From: Magnetovibrio sp. PR-2
Lineage (GTDB): Bacteria; Pseudomonadota; Alphaproteobacteria; Rhodospirillales; Magnetovibrionaceae
Assembly: GCF_036689815.1 (NCBI RefSeq)
Contig: NZ_JBAHUR010000008.1
Span: 62,001-126,000, forward strand
Direction of reading: 5' to 3'
Length of the DNA: 64,000 nucleotides
The position numbers were made by a program, and so were the translations under genes. Under the pieces are notes generated by a model. That model was not told the origin of the DNA, did not search any database, and worked only from the letters and a program-made list of their open reading frames with translations. Positions 26,487-36,365 of the stretch are shown here, one piece after another (the first letter of the stretch is position 1; each line of letters starts with the position of its first letter).

Positions 26487-29315
26487 TTAAGCCCCTGCGT
26501 GTTCGACAGCGTCGGCACAACGTCCACACACCGTCGGATGTGCGGAGTTGGAGCCAATATCGTCCAAAACTTTCCAGCAGCGTTCGCATTTTTCGCCGTC
26601 TGCCAACGCAGAAACCACACCGACGCCTGCGATACCGTCCACGGTGAACGCACCGTCGGGCACGTCGCCTTCGATCAATTCAGCGTCAGATGTGATGGCG
26701 ATTTCGGCCAAATCGACGCCGACCATGGCCGTGACGTAATCCGCCGGGGCGTAGACTTTCGGGGCGGCTTGCAAGCTGGAACCAATACGTTTTTCCGCAC
26801 GTTCGATTTCCAACGCACCTGTAACGACGCGGCGCAGTTCACGAACTTTTGACCATTTGGCGGCCAATGCATCGTCTTCCCAGTTCGCCGGAACGTCCGG
26901 GAACAGGCGCAGGTGCACGCTGTCGGCGTCGGGGAAGCGGGCTTGCCAAGCTTCTTCCGCCGTGAAACACGCAAACGGTGCCAGCCAAGCCGTCAGACAG
27001 TTGAAGATTTCGTCCAACACCGTGCGTGTTGCGCGGCGCAAGGTCGAATCGGGCCGTTCGCAGTACAGCGTGTCCTTGCGAATGTCGAAATAGAACGAGC
27101 TCAGCTCGATGGCACAGAAGTTATGGAGTTCCGTGAACAACGGGTGGAAGTGGAAGTTTTCGCACGCGTCCCGCACTTTGGCGTCCAGTTCCCACAAACG
27201 GTGCAGGACCCAGCGTTCCAGCTCGGGCATTTGGGCATGATCCAAACGCTCTGATTCTTCAAAGCCGTCCAAGTTGCCCAGCAGATAGCGCAACGTATTG
27301 CGTAAGCGGCGATAAACGTCCGTGTGGCTTTTGATGATGTCGGGCCCGATGCGCAGGTCGTCGGAATAGTCCGAGCCCACCACCCACAAACGCAAAATAT
27401 CCGCACCGAACTTGTCGTTCACGTCTTGCGGGCTGGTCACGTTGCCCATGGATTTGGACATCTTGCGCCCGTCTTGATCCAGCACGAAGCCGTGGGTCAA
27501 AACCGCGTCATAGGGTGCGCGCCCACGCGTGCCGCAGCTTTCCAAAAGTGAGGAGTGGAACCAACCGCGGTGCTGGTCGGAACCTTCCAAATAAAGGTCC
27601 GCAGGCCAGCTGAGGTCGTCGCGATTTTCCAAAACGAAGCTGTGGGTCGAGCCCGAATCAAACCAAACGTCCAAGATGTCATCGACCTTGTCGAAGTCGT
27701 CGGCATTCAAGTCGTTGCCCAAGAATTCTTGAGGATCACGCGTATACCAAGCATCCGCGCCGTCTTCTTTGAAGGCTTGCACAATGCGGTCCATGACGGC
27801 TTGATCGCGCAAGGGCTGGCCCGTCTTTTTATCGACGAACACGGCGATGGGCACGCCCCAGGCCCGCTGACGCGACACGCACCAGTCGGGGCGTTCGGCG
27901 ATCATGGACTGCAGGCGGTTCTTGCCTTGCGCAGGCACGAAGCGTGTCTCATCAATGGCTTTCAAAGCCTTTTCGCGCAGATCGTTTTGCTCCATGGAGA
28001 TAAACCACTGCGGCGTGTTGCGGAAAATCACCGGCGCTTTGGACCGCCACGAGTGCGGATAGCTGTGTTCGACACGATCGGACGCCAACAGGGCGCCCAA
28101 CTCATCGAGTTTTTCCATCACATGTTTGTTGGCGATATAGCGAGTTTTCTTTTTCTTCTCATCGAAGATCAAGATTGGCATACCTTCGAACATGGGCACT
28201 TGGTCGGTGTAGAGACCATCGCCGTTCACGGTGTTAGGCACGGGAACCCCGTGCTTCATGCCCAATTCCCAGTCATCTGCGCCGTGGCTGGGGGCAATGT
28301 GAACGATGCCGGTACCCGATTCGGTCGTGACGAAGTCACCGGCCAAAGCCGGAACGTCAAAATCATAGCCATGGCCCGCAAACGGGTGTGCGCAGACCGT
28401 GCCTGCAAGTTCGGATCCCTTAAACGTCGCTTCGACTTCATGCGCCGTGATGCCAGCCACTTTGCAGACGTCTTCCAACAGTTCTTTAGCGACAACCATT
28501 TTGCCGAGACGGGTGTCGTCTTCGGCCTTAGTCGCGTTAAACACGACATACTCAATGTTGTCGCCATAAGCCACCGCACGGTTGGCGGGGATGGTCCACG
28601 GTGTGGTGGTCCAGATCACGATGGACGCGTCTTTGATCGCGTCAACCGATGTCTCTTTGATGGGGAAGCGTACAAACAGCGTTTGCGAACTTACATCGTG
28701 ATATTCGATTTCAGCTTCAGCCAATGAGGTTTTTTCCACCACCGACCACATGACAGGCTTGGCCCCTTTGTAGAGCGAGCCGTTCATCAAGAACTTGCCC
28801 AACTCCGCCACGATCTGCGCTTCGGCGTCGTGGGTCATGGTGGTGTAGGGTAAGTCCCAGTTGCCGATACAGCCCAGGCGCTTGAATTCTTCTTTTTGGA
28901 TCTTGATCCACTCGGCGGCGAACTCGCGGCATTCTTGACGAAACTCCACAACGGGGACTTCGTCTTTGTCTTTGCCTTCGGCGCGGTATTTTTCTTCGAT
29001 CTTCCACTCAATCGGCAGGCCGTGACAATCCCACCCGGGGACATAGTTCGCGTCTTTGCCCATCATTTGTTGGGAGCGTACGATCACGTCTTTCAAGATT
29101 TTGTTGAGCGCGTGGCCGATGTGCAGGTGCCCGTTCGCATACGGGGGGCCGTCGTGCAAAACAAACGGATCGCGCCCCTCGCCCGCTTTGCGGCTCAAAC
29201 CAAACAGGTCAATCTCTTCCCAACGCTTCAAGGTTTCCGGTTCACGCTTGGGCAGGCCTGCGCGCATGGGAAAATCGGTTTGGGGCAAAAAGACTGTGTT
29301 TTTGTAGTCCGTCAT
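26487..29315 (-). CDS. ileS: Isoleucine-tRNA ligase
   Basis: A 942-residue class I synthetase. HIGH is present at 65-68 (GHLHIGHAL) and KMSKS in GRKMSKSMGN in the second half. The CP1 editing domain has TTPWTIPANRAVA. The C-terminal zinc finger CERCWKVL and CGRCADAV is intact, marking the bacterial type-1 enzyme. It charges tRNA-Ile. It lies upstream of lspA by three bases and downstream of ribF by 55 bases. Confidence 0.98.
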   Translation of the reverse strand: MTDYKNTVFLPQTDFPMRAGLPKREPETLKRWEEIDLFGLSRKAGEGRDPFVLHDGPPYANGHLHIGHALNKILKDVIVRSQQMMGKDANYVPGWDCHGLPIEWKIEEKYRAEGKDKDEVPVVEFRQECREFAAEWIKIQKEEFKRLGCIGNWDLPYTTMTHDAEAQIVAELGKFLMNGSLYKGAKPVMWSVVEKTSLAEAEIEYHDVSSQTLFVRFPIKETSVDAIKDASIVIWTTTPWTIPANRAVAYGDNIEYVVFNATKAEDDTRLGKMVVAKELLEDVCKVAGITAHEVEATFKGSELAGTVCAHPFAGHGYDFDVPALAGDFVTTESGTGIVHIAPSHGADDWELGMKHGVPVPNTVNGDGLYTDQVPMFEGMPILIFDEKKKKTRYIANKHVMEKLDELGALLASDRVEHSYPHSWRSKAPVIFRNTPQWFISMEQNDLREKALKAIDETRFVPAQGKNRLQSMIAERPDWCVSRQRAWGVPIAVFVDKKTGQPLRDQAVMDRIVQAFKEDGADAWYTRDPQEFLGNDLNADDFDKVDDILDVWFDSGSTHSFVLENRDDLSWPADLYLEGSDQHRGWFHSSLLESCGTRGRAPYDAVLTHGFVLDQDGRKMSKSMGNVTSPQDVNDKFGADILRLWVVGSDYSDDLRIGPDIIKSHTDVYRRLRNTLRYLLGNLDGFEESERLDHAQMPELERWVLHRLWELDAKVRDACENFHFHPLFTELHNFCAIELSSFYFDIRKDTLYCERPDSTLRRATRTVLDEIFNCLTAWLAPFACFTAEEAWQARFPDADSVHLRLFPDVPANWEDDALAAKWSKVRELRRVVTGALEIERAEKRIGSSLQAAPKVYAPADYVTAMVGVDLAEIAITSDAELIEGDVPDGAFTVDGIAGVGVVSALADGEKCERCWKVLDDIGSNSAHPTVCGRCADAVEHAGA

Positions 29316-29370
29316 GATCTGGGAATACCGTTATAAAACTGGAATTGTTTGGATAAATCGAAGGCCTGTT

Positions 29371-30318
29371 TTAGCCTTCTTTTGACAAGATTTCTCTAGC
29401 TTTTTCGCAATCAATGGCAATTTGCGCTTTAATCGCGTCAAGCCCGGCGAATTTTTGTTCCGGGCGCAGGCGTTCGATGAGCTGCACACGCAAGTGCTTG
29501 CCGTACAAATCGCCTTCAAAATCAAAGAGATGGGCCTCCAACAAAACGTCTTCGCCGTCCTTGAAGGTGGGGCGTTTGCCCACATTGCAGACACCGTTGA
29601 TCCACTGCGTCTCCAGGCCTTCATCCACGCCTGCGCGGATGGCATATACGCCAAGCGCCGGGCGGAGAAAATCGCTGAGATCTAAATTGGCTGTGGGGAA
29701 GCCCAATTGGCGGCCGCGCTGGTCGCCTTTTTCGACCCGGCCTTCCAACTCTGCGGGGCGTCCCAGAACGTGGGCCGCGCCGCGCGGGTCGCCTGCAATC
29801 AAATACTCCCGCACGCGGGTCGACGAATACACAATGCCGTCTTCATCCGCCACTTTGGGCACGGCGGTGAAACCAAAACCCAGTTCGCGGCCCATGTGCA
29901 ACAATGTGTCGCAATCGCCGGAGCGCTTTTGGCCAAATTGAAAGTCATAGCCGGCAACCACATGGGTTGCGCCCAAACCGCCCACCAAAACGTCTTCGAC
30001 AAACTGCTGTGCCGTGAGGCCAGCAAATGCAAAGTCGAAATGCTGAACCAACAGCTCGTCCACGCCCAGTTGTTCAATCATGTGCGCCTTGGTGCGCATG
30101 GTGGACAGACGAAACGGCGCACCGTCCGGTTTGAACAATGCGTCCGGGTGGGGCTCGAAAGACATCACCGCCCACGGCACGTTGGTGGCACGCGCAATGG
30201 ACCCGGCCTCGTTGATGACAACTTGGTGGCCTTTGTGGATGCCGTCGAAGTTGCCAATGGCGACGACGGAGCCGCGGGCGTCTTCTGGCAGGTCGGTGTA
30301 GTGTCTAAAGATGCGCAT
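29371..30318 (-). CDS. ribF: Bifunctional riboflavin kinase / FAD synthetase
   Basis: A 315-residue two-domain enzyme. The N-terminal FAD synthetase (nucleotidyltransferase) domain has GNFDGIHKGHQ; the C-terminal riboflavin kinase domain has GRQLGFPTANLDL. It converts riboflavin to FMN and FAD, which the AprA, SQR-like and respiratory flavoproteins need. No FMN riboswitch is visible upstream. A weak GAAGGC/GCCTTC hairpin overlaps its 3' end at 29360-29379, without a strong T-run. Confidence 0.96.
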   Translation of the reverse strand: MRIFRHYTDLPEDARGSVVAIGNFDGIHKGHQVVINEAGSIARATNVPWAVMSFEPHPDALFKPDGAPFRLSTMRTKAHMIEQLGVDELLVQHFDFAFAGLTAQQFVEDVLVGGLGATHVVAGYDFQFGQKRSGDCDTLLHMGRELGFGFTAVPKVADEDGIVYSSTRVREYLIAGDPRGAAHVLGRPAELEGRVEKGDQRGRQLGFPTANLDLSDFLRPALGVYAIRAGVDEGLETQWINGVCNVGKRPTFKDGEDVLLEAHLFDFEGDLYGKHLRVQLIERLRPEQKFAGLDAIKAQIAIDCEKAREILSKEG

Positions 30319-30408
30319 GATGCGCGAAAAGTGCCCATGGGAACGCGCTGGGTCAAGGGAAATTACGCAAAATCAGCGCAAATCCCCTAGCCCGCGCATT
30401 TTCAAGCT

Positions 30409-30870
30409 TTAGCGCTTGGGCGGCATCAAGGTCGCTTCGCCGATCAAAACCTCTTTGCCGTCAACCAGACAGCGGCAATTGAATTGCACAAAGCCACGCT
30501 TTTCAATCAGATCGGTGATCTCGACCTCAGCCGTGACCACATCGCCAGCTTTGACCGGCGCGCGGAATTTGAGGCTTTGGTTGATGTAAATCGCTCCCGG
30601 CCCCGGCAAAACGGTGCCAAAGACCGTGGAGACAAAACCCGCTGACATCATGCCGTGCGCAATGCAGCCGCCGAACGGCGTGTGCTCTGCGGCAAATTCC
30701 GGGTCCAAGTGAACCGGGTTGTTGTCGCCCGATACGTCCGCAAACGCCTGGATGTCAGCGTCCGTGACTTCCTTGGTGAAGCTGGCTTTTTGGCCGATTT
30801 CCAATTCGTCAAAGTAATAGGCATTCCCCGGCGCAGCACCTGCGCCTTTGGTCAGAATTTCGCCACTCAT
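30409..30870 (-). CDS. MaoC-family (R)-specific enoyl-CoA hydratase-like protein
   Basis: A 153-residue hot-dog fold protein. The catalytic hydratase-2 motif is seen as DNNPVHLDPEFA and AHGMMSAGFVS, the Asp/His arrangement of PhaJ-type enzymes. They hydrate enoyl-CoA to (R)-3-hydroxyacyl-CoA, feeding polyhydroxyalkanoate or fatty acid metabolism. No pha gene is nearby. It is the first gene of the minus-strand block and is divergent from the histidine kinase gene. Confidence 0.85.
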   Translation of the reverse strand: MSGEILTKGAGAAPGNAYYFDELEIGQKASFTKEVTDADIQAFADVSGDNNPVHLDPEFAAEHTPFGGCIAHGMMSAGFVSTVFGTVLPGPGAIYINQSLKFRAPVKAGDVVTAEVEITDLIEKRGFVQFNCRCLVDGKEVLIGEATLMPPKR

Positions 30871-31049
30871 GAGATCAGTTCCCTGTTGTCGGTAGACTTG
30901 GACGAGCCTTCGCCCAGCACACGCTGCACCGCAGCAAAATTAAGCTTACTCAGTTCGCACATGCGAAGCAAGGATGCATACCCGAAGATATCTTGATCCC
31001 AGAACTTTCATGCCCAAGTTTAGGCAATAGAGAATACGGGCCTTTTGGA

Positions 31050-32474
31050 ATGATACAAAACCGACCCTCTTCCCACGTTTTCCTCTCCCCCTTTTGGATA
31101 GCCTTAATCTACGGCGCCTTTGGGGTGTTGTGGATATTTTTTTCCGACAAGGCTGTGCTGGCCTTGGTCGCAGACCCTCAGCACGTGACAGCGTTGCAAA
31201 CGGCCAAAGGCTGGGTGTTTGTCGGGCTGACAGCGGCGTTGATCTTCGCTCTCTGCCGACGACTGGTTAACGATACCCACAGCGCCCATAACGTGGCATT
31301 GCAAGAGATTGCCGACCTGCGTCAAAGCTACGAACAACAGACGGCGCAAATCCGTGCGCGAGAAAATTACATCCGCGAAGTCGTGAACAACTCTGCTGAA
31401 GCCATCGTAACACTGGACGAACGCGGCAAGATCGAAACCTACAATCCAGCGGCGGCAAAGGTGTTCGGCTACAGCGCTGAAGAAGCCATCGGTCAATCCA
31501 TAGCCTTGGTCATCCCCGAACACAGCCGCGCTGTTCACGACGTTTATATGAACGATTCCCAGCAGTTTTCCAAAACCATCTTGAACAAACCCCGCGACAT
31601 TCTAACCGTGCGTAAAAACGGCGAGGAATTCCCCTTGCGCATCAACATTTCGCAAATGTCCGTGCGAGACGAGCACAAATATGTCGCCATCATGCGCGAC
31701 ATCACCGAACGCAAAGCCTTAGAAGACGATTTGCGCTTCGCCAAGACCATGGCGGAACAGGCCAACCGTTCAAAATCGGAATTCTTGTCCTCCATGAGCC
31801 ACGAACTGCGCACGCCCTTGAATGCCATCATCGGGTTTTCCGAATCCATGCTCAGCGGGGTATTTGGCCAAATCGAAAACGCATCCCACACCGAATACCT
31901 GGGCCACATCAATGCCAGCGGCGAGCTATTGTTGGAGCTCATCAACGAAGTTTTGGATTTGTCCAAAATCGAAGCCGGGAAATTGGATTTACGACTAGAG
32001 CCCACCTCCCCGTGCGACATGATCGCTTTGTGCACCGACATGTTCCAAGACCAAGCGAAAAAGCACGACATCTCTATCGACATCGCAACTGGAAACACCC
32101 CAAACAACATGGTCAACGCCGACCCTCGGCGTTTGCGCCAAGTCTTGATGAACCTGATTTCCAACGCCATCAAATACAACACCACTGGTGGCAAGCTCAC
32201 CATCGACTGCAACATGCCCACGCAAGACCGATTACGCATCCTTGTCACTGATACGGGGACAGGCATTTCGGCTGCGGAAATGACCAAACTGTTCGTGCCG
32301 TTCAACCGTTTGCACGCCGAACACAGCGGCATTCCCGGCACCGGCATCGGTTTAACGCTGAGCAAAAAGCTCATGGAAGAAATGAACGGAGAGATCGGTG
32401 TCGAATCGGTCAAAGGCGAAGGCTCGACGTTTTGGATCGAATTGCCGAAAGTGACTTATCAGCACACCACTTAG
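31050..32474 (+). CDS. Membrane-anchored PAS sensor histidine kinase
   Basis: A 474-residue kinase. Two hydrophobic segments (about residues 11-32 and 54-70) anchor it, then a coiled linker leads to a PAS domain (about 108-230) with the typical ERKALEDDL end. The dimerisation helix carries the phospho-acceptor His251 in SMSHELRTPLNA, and the ATPase has NLISNAIKYN, TGTGI and GTGIGLTLSKKL boxes. ATG 31050 is preferred over a TTG at 30993 that lacks transmembrane context. No response regulator is adjacent. The signal is unknown. Confidence 0.88.
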   Translation: MIQNRPSSHVFLSPFWIALIYGAFGVLWIFFSDKAVLALVADPQHVTALQTAKGWVFVGLTAALIFALCRRLVNDTHSAHNVALQEIADLRQSYEQQTAQIRARENYIREVVNNSAEAIVTLDERGKIETYNPAAAKVFGYSAEEAIGQSIALVIPEHSRAVHDVYMNDSQQFSKTILNKPRDILTVRKNGEEFPLRINISQMSVRDEHKYVAIMRDITERKALEDDLRFAKTMAEQANRSKSEFLSSMSHELRTPLNAIIGFSESMLSGVFGQIENASHTEYLGHINASGELLLELINEVLDLSKIEAGKLDLRLEPTSPCDMIALCTDMFQDQAKKHDISIDIATGNTPNNMVNADPRRLRQVLMNLISNAIKYNTTGGKLTIDCNMPTQDRLRILVTDTGTGISAAEMTKLFVPFNRLHAEHSGIPGTGIGLTLSKKLMEEMNGEIGVESVKGEGSTFWIELPKVTYQHTT

Positions 32475-32495
32475 GCCAAAGGTCTCACTTTGGCC
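32474..32495. terminator. Hairpin between two convergent stop codons
   Basis: GGCCAAAG (32474-32481) and CTTTGGCC (32488-32495) pair perfectly with a six-base loop, overlapping the stops of the kinase and the convergent gene. No T-run, so its terminator strength is doubtful. Confidence 0.4.
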
Positions 32496-32880
32496 GTCGC
32501 CGTTTGAGGCGCGGCTCTGTCGTCATCACACGACGTTTTTTTGGGGCTGGCGGCTTTTCAGGCTGTGAGGGTTTTGCAACCTCGTCAGACAAAATAGCTT
32601 CATCAAACAAGTTCGAACGCTGAGCTTGGGTTTCAGCCCGCTGCTCAATCAACGACAAGGTTTTTTGCACCGTCGGATGGCGCGACGGCACGCGTGCGCT
32701 CTTTAACAGGTGTTCACGTGAGATCACGTCCAAGACGGCCTTCGCGGTTTTTGCGTCTTTGCGCCGCTCTACCCAGCGCAGATACGCCGCTATGGTCCAG
32801 GGATGGGCTGGCAACGATTTCAGCCCGCGAGCTTTGCACCAGCGCCGAAAGTCCCCCCACATGCGGGTCCGCGTTACCAT
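32485..32880 (-). CDS. Protein with an integrase-type N-terminal (core-binding) domain only
   Basis: A 131-residue protein. Residues about 7-75 have the pattern of the SAM-like core-binding domain of tyrosine recombinases (WGDFRRWCKARGLKSLPA, then IAAYLRWVERRKDAKTA, then HPTVQKTL). No catalytic domain follows; the C-terminal 50 residues are a Lys/Arg/Pro-rich tail. So it is either a domesticated DNA-binding remnant or a truncated integrase. It starts 12 bases after the stop of the TauE/SafE-like gene and could be co-transcribed with it. The fold call is from pattern only. Confidence 0.55.
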   Translation of the reverse strand: MVTRTRMWGDFRRWCKARGLKSLPAHPWTIAAYLRWVERRKDAKTAKAVLDVISREHLLKSARVPSRHPTVQKTLSLIEQRAETQAQRSNLFDEAILSDEVAKPSQPEKPPAPKKRRVMTTEPRLKRRRPK

Positions 32881-32891
32881 GGCTTAAGCCC

Positions 32892-33668
32892 TCACAAAAC
32901 GTCCCAAGCCAAATACATCAAAAACAAACCGTTGACGATCAACAATACCGGCGCACCTTGCTTGGCGATGTCGGGCCACCGTCCCAACAGCGCACCGCCC
33001 GTCAAACCGAGGCCAAATAAGGCGGGAATTGTGCCCAGCCAAAACGCCATCATGGCAAAAACACCCGTTAACCAGTCCCCAGCGGCGCCGGTGGCGGCCA
33101 ATGCGCCATAAACCAATCCACAGGGAATAAAGCCCAAAATCAGCCCCAAAACATAACCGCGCAGACCTGTCGGATGGGCAAACAAAGGCTTTACCCACCG
33201 CCCAAGAGCGCGGGCGAAGACGCCTTCTTGGGCCGTGTTTCGGTCTTTAACTGGAATCAGCTGGATGCCAAAACTGCGCAGCGCATAGCCCAAAAAGAAC
33301 ACCCCAGCGAAGGCCAACAACACCGCCGCCAGCCATTTTAAGGAATCCAACCTCACCAATTGTTGAGAAGCCATGCCCACAAGACCGCCCAAGACGATGT
33401 ACGTCGTGCCCCGGCCAAAGTGATAAGGGAACAGCGCGCCACCACTGAGCCGCTTGAATTCGCTCATGTTTTGTAATGACACGGCTTCGAGACGCGATTG
33501 AACCTGGGATAATACGAAAGGACCGCACATGCCGATGCAGTGCGATGCCCCACCTGCGAAACCCGCCATAAAAAGCGCCATCAACAAACCTTCAGACCCG
33601 TCAATGGCTTCACTGCAGTGAGATATCCCGGCTAACAAGAGGCTTTGTAAAAATACATCTTCAGTCAT
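32892..33668 (-). CDS. TauE/SafE-like (UreH domain) membrane protein next to the cbb3 locus
   Basis: A 258-residue membrane protein with about six hydrophobic segments, of the sulfite exporter TauE/SafE (UreH) type that is often found beside cbb3 oxidase genes. It has a conserved GGASHCIGMCGPFVL motif near the N-terminus and LGLILGFIPCGLVYGAL later; both Cys-containing motifs suggest metal, possibly copper, handling for oxidase assembly. It is divergent from ccoN across a 310-base gap. A transport role for sulfur anions remains possible. Confidence 0.75.
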   Translation of the reverse strand: MTEDVFLQSLLLAGISHCSEAIDGSEGLLMALFMAGFAGGASHCIGMCGPFVLSQVQSRLEAVSLQNMSEFKRLSGGALFPYHFGRGTTYIVLGGLVGMASQQLVRLDSLKWLAAVLLAFAGVFFLGYALRSFGIQLIPVKDRNTAQEGVFARALGRWVKPLFAHPTGLRGYVLGLILGFIPCGLVYGALAATGAAGDWLTGVFAMMAFWLGTIPALFGLGLTGGALLGRWPDIAKQGAPVLLIVNGLFLMYLAWDVL

Positions 33669-33978
33669 TATTGGGGGTTATGCCTTTGTTTTTGGATGAT
33701 TTTCATCTTCATTTGTTGTTAAAGATGCATGCTAGATACATTTTTAACTTCTTTATCGCCGTCCAAACGCATTTTATCGTCCATTTAGATGAGACGTCGC
33801 TAAAATAACGTTGCATTAAACAGAAAAAAAGTGTTTAAATTCGGCCAGTCGGGTCCTCACTATACACCTTTTGTATGTGAGGCCCGTTTCAGCACTGGGA
33901 TTGAAATGCTCATCGTGCAACACCACCCGCGTGATGAGCGGCTCACTCAGTAAACAACAACAAGGTTGGGAGCCAGAG
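33669..33978 (+). promoter_or_regulatory. Divergent control region between the TauE/SafE-like gene and ccoN
   Basis: About 310 bases, AT-rich in the middle, without any convincing gene. It must hold promoters for both directions. I looked for an FNR/FixK box (TTGAT-N4-ATCAA) and did not find a good one. The ccoN ribosome binding site GGGAGCC is at about 33968-33974. Confidence 0.5.
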
Positions 33979-35454
33979 ATGTCTTCAGCATCCCTAGCAA
34001 ATCCGGCAGCCTCTGAACCGATGTTTCATGACGCTATTATCAAAAAATACGTCATTGCAGCGGTTTTCTGGGGTTTGGCTGGTTTCCTGGCAGGCGATTT
34101 GATCGCTTGGCAGTTGGCCTTCCCTGTCCTCAATTTGGACTTGGAATGGACCTCCTTCGGACGTTTGCGTCCGCTTCACACGTCGGCGGTGATCTTTGCC
34201 TTCGGCGGTAACATTTTGATCGGTTCGACCCTCTACGTGGTGCAGCGCACTTGCCGCGCATCCCTGTTTGGCGGGGCTTTCCTGGGTAACTTCATTTTCT
34301 GGGGTTATCAGCTGTTCATCGTTTTGGCAGCAACGGGTTACCTGCTGGGTATCACCCAGGGTAAAGAATACGCTGAACCGGAATGGTATGTTGATCTGTG
34401 GTTGACGATTATCTGGGTCTTGTACCTGGTTCAATTCGGCGGCACCGTCATCATGCGTAAAGAGCCGCACATTTATGTGGCAAACTGGTTCTTCTTGGCA
34501 TTTATCGTCACCATCGCCATGCTGCACCTGGGCAACAACGCCACGGTTCCTGCAGTTCTGTTCGGCGGCGAATTCACCAAGAGCTACATCGTTTGGGCCG
34601 GCGTTCAAGACGCTATGACCCAATGGTGGTACGGCCACAACGCCGTGGGCTTCTTCCTGACGGCTGGTTTCTTGGGCATGATGTACTACTTCGTGCCAAA
34701 GCAAGCTGAGCGTCCGGTGTATTCCTACCGCTTGTCCGTGATCCACTTCTGGGCTCTGACCTTCTTGTACATCTGGGCTGGTCCCCACCACTTGCACTAC
34801 ACCGCTCTGCCGGATTGGGTGCAAACGTTGGGTATGACCTTCTCCGTTATGCTGTGGATGCCGTCTTGGGGCGGTATGATCAACGGTGTGATGACCCTGT
34901 CGGGTGCTTGGCACAAGCTGCGCACTGACCCGGTCTTGCGCTTCATGGTCGCTTCTGTTGGTTTCTACGGTATGTCCACCTTCGAAGGCCCGCTCATGTC
35001 TGTGAAAGCTGTGAACTCTCTCAGCCACTACACGGATTGGACCATCGGCCACGTGCACGCTGGTGCTTTGGGTTGGAACGCACTGATTTCCTTCGGTGCA
35101 ATCTACTACTTGGTGCCGAAACTGTGGAAACGTGATCGCTTGTACTCCTTGCGCTTGGTGAACACGCACTTCTGGATCTCTACGATCGGTATCGTGCTGT
35201 ACATCGCTGCCATGTGGGTGTCGGGCATCATGCAAGGTTTGATGTGGCGTACGTATGACAGCCTCGGCTTCTTGCAGTACTCCTTCATCGAAACTGTTGA
35301 AGCGATGCACCCGTACTACATCATTCGCGCAACGGGCGGCTTGCTGTTCGTCTTGGGCGCAGTGGTGATGACCTATAACCTGATCCGCACGGCCAAAGGC
35401 CATGTGCGCGATGAAGCACCGATTGGTCTCGACCAACCGGCAGCTGCAGAATAA
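33979..35454 (+). CDS. ccoN: cbb3-type cytochrome c oxidase subunit I
   Basis: A 491-residue heme-copper oxidase catalytic subunit with about twelve transmembrane helices. Histidine ligands can be seen: [10 protein letters not shown] (low-spin heme), [10 protein letters not shown] (CuB), [13 protein letters not shown] (CuB pair) and [12 protein letters not shown] (heme ligands). ATG 33979 is preferred over an upstream in-frame start at 33871, since cbb3 subunits start near SEPMFHD. It reduces oxygen to water at very low oxygen and pumps protons. It is first in ccoNOQP. Confidence 0.97.
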   Translation: MSSASLANPAASEPMFHDAIIKKYVIAAVFWGLAGFLAGDLIAWQLAFPVLNLDLEWTSFGRLRPLHTSAVIFAFGGNILIGSTLYVVQRTCRASLFGGAFLGNFIFWGYQLFIVLAATGYLLGITQGKEYAEPEWYVDLWLTIIWVLYLVQFGGTVIMRKEPHIYVANWFFLAFIVTIAMLHLGNNATVPAVLFGGEFTKSYIVWAGVQDAMTQWWYGHNAVGFFLTAGFLGMMYYFVPKQAERPVYSYRLSVIHFWALTFLYIWAGPHHLHYTALPDWVQTLGMTFSVMLWMPSWGGMINGVMTLSGAWHKLRTDPVLRFMVASVGFYGMSTFEGPLMSVKAVNSLSHYTDWTIGHVHAGALGWNALISFGAIYYLVPKLWKRDRLYSLRLVNTHFWISTIGIVLYIAAMWVSGIMQGLMWRTYDSLGFLQYSFIETVEAMHPYYIIRATGGLLFVLGAVVMTYNLIRTAKGHVRDEAPIGLDQPAAAE

Positions 35455-35468
35455 GGGAGGCAGTTATC

Positions 35469-36185
35469 ATGCAACAAGTGCTTGAAAGAAACTTTATCCT
35501 CCTCACCGTTGTGACCTTGCTTACGGTTGCTATCGGTGGTTTGGTGCAGCTCGTTCCGCTTTACACGATGGAAAGCACCATCGAAAAAGTGGATGGCGTT
35601 CGTCCGTACAGCCCGCTCGAACTGGCGGGTCGGAGCATCTACATCCGTGAAGGTTGCTACCTTTGCCACTCGCAGATGATCCGTCCTTTCCGTGACGAAG
35701 TGGAACGCTACGGCCATTACTCTTTGGCTGCAGAAAGCATGTACGATCACCCGTTCCAATGGGGTTCGAAACGTACCGGTCCTGACCTTGCTCGCGTTGG
35801 CGGCAAGTACTCGAACGACTGGCACATGGCTCACTTGATCAATCCGCGCGAAGTTGTGCCGGAATCGATCATGCCGGGCTATCCGTTCCTCATGCGTCCG
35901 CTGAACGTTCCGAAAATCGCAGGGGAAATGAAAACCCTGGAATTCGTCGGCGTTCCGTACACGGATGATCAAATCGCAAATGCCCAAGCAGACTTGATGG
36001 CGCAAGCCAACCCGGATGCTGACGGTGCTGACGCTGTAACCGAACGTTATGGCAAAGCCGTTGTGGGTAATTTCGATGGCGACACTTCCACCTTGACCGA
36101 GATGGACGCCCTTGTGGCCTATCTCCAAATGCTGGGTACGCTTGTGGACACCACGTCCTACAAAACCAGCCCGGATGGGAGATAA
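35469..36185 (+). CDS. ccoO: cbb3 oxidase monoheme cytochrome c subunit
   Basis: A 238-residue membrane-anchored c-type cytochrome. One N-terminal helix (about residues 9-30) is followed by the heme-binding CYLCH (residues 63-67), and a late Met ligand region ([11 protein letters not shown]) for the sixth coordination position. It shuttles electrons to the ccoN site. A GGGAGG ribosome binding site precedes the ATG, 14 bases after ccoN. Confidence 0.96.
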   Translation: MQQVLERNFILLTVVTLLTVAIGGLVQLVPLYTMESTIEKVDGVRPYSPLELAGRSIYIREGCYLCHSQMIRPFRDEVERYGHYSLAAESMYDHPFQWGSKRTGPDLARVGGKYSNDWHMAHLINPREVVPESIMPGYPFLMRPLNVPKIAGEMKTLEFVGVPYTDDQIANAQADLMAQANPDADGADAVTERYGKAVVGNFDGDTSTLTEMDALVAYLQMLGTLVDTTSYKTSPDGR

Positions 36186-36188
36186 GTC

Positions 36189-36365
36189 ATGGATTTGATG
36201 ACCATTCTTGAATTGGCAAAATCAGCTTGGGTCGTATGGCTCACGTTGGTCTTCGCTGGCATCGTGTTCTGGGCATTTCGTCCCAGCAACAAGAAGCGCT
36301 TCGAAGACGACGCCATGATCATCTTTAAGAATAACGGTGATAAAGGAGGACACGCTCATGGCTAA
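36189..36365 (+). CDS. ccoQ: cbb3 oxidase subunit CcoQ
   Basis: A 58-residue protein. It has one transmembrane helix (residues about 14-30) followed by a FRPSNKKRFEDDA stretch typical of CcoQ. It starts three bases after ccoO, and its last eight bases overlap ccoP, whose AAAGGAGG ribosome binding site (36342-36349) lies inside it. CcoQ stabilises the assembled oxidase. Confidence 0.9.
   Translation: MDLMTILELAKSAWVVWLTLVFAGIVFWAFRPSNKKRFEDDAMIIFKNNGDKGGHAHG

Noticed and set aside
27555-28727. Open frame of 390 codons opposite ileS
   Set aside because: Antisense shadow, no motif, no start signal.
30319-30408. FMN riboswitch upstream of ribF
   Set aside because: The 90-base leader is too short and lacks the conserved RFN pattern.
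33669-33978. FNR/FixK box expected upstream of ccoN
   Set aside because: No TTGAT-N4-ATCAA or near match was found; control by oxygen cannot be shown from this region.
33994-35436. Open frame of 480 codons opposite ccoN
   Set aside because: Antisense shadow of ccoN, His/Gln-rich translation typical of reversed membrane protein codons.
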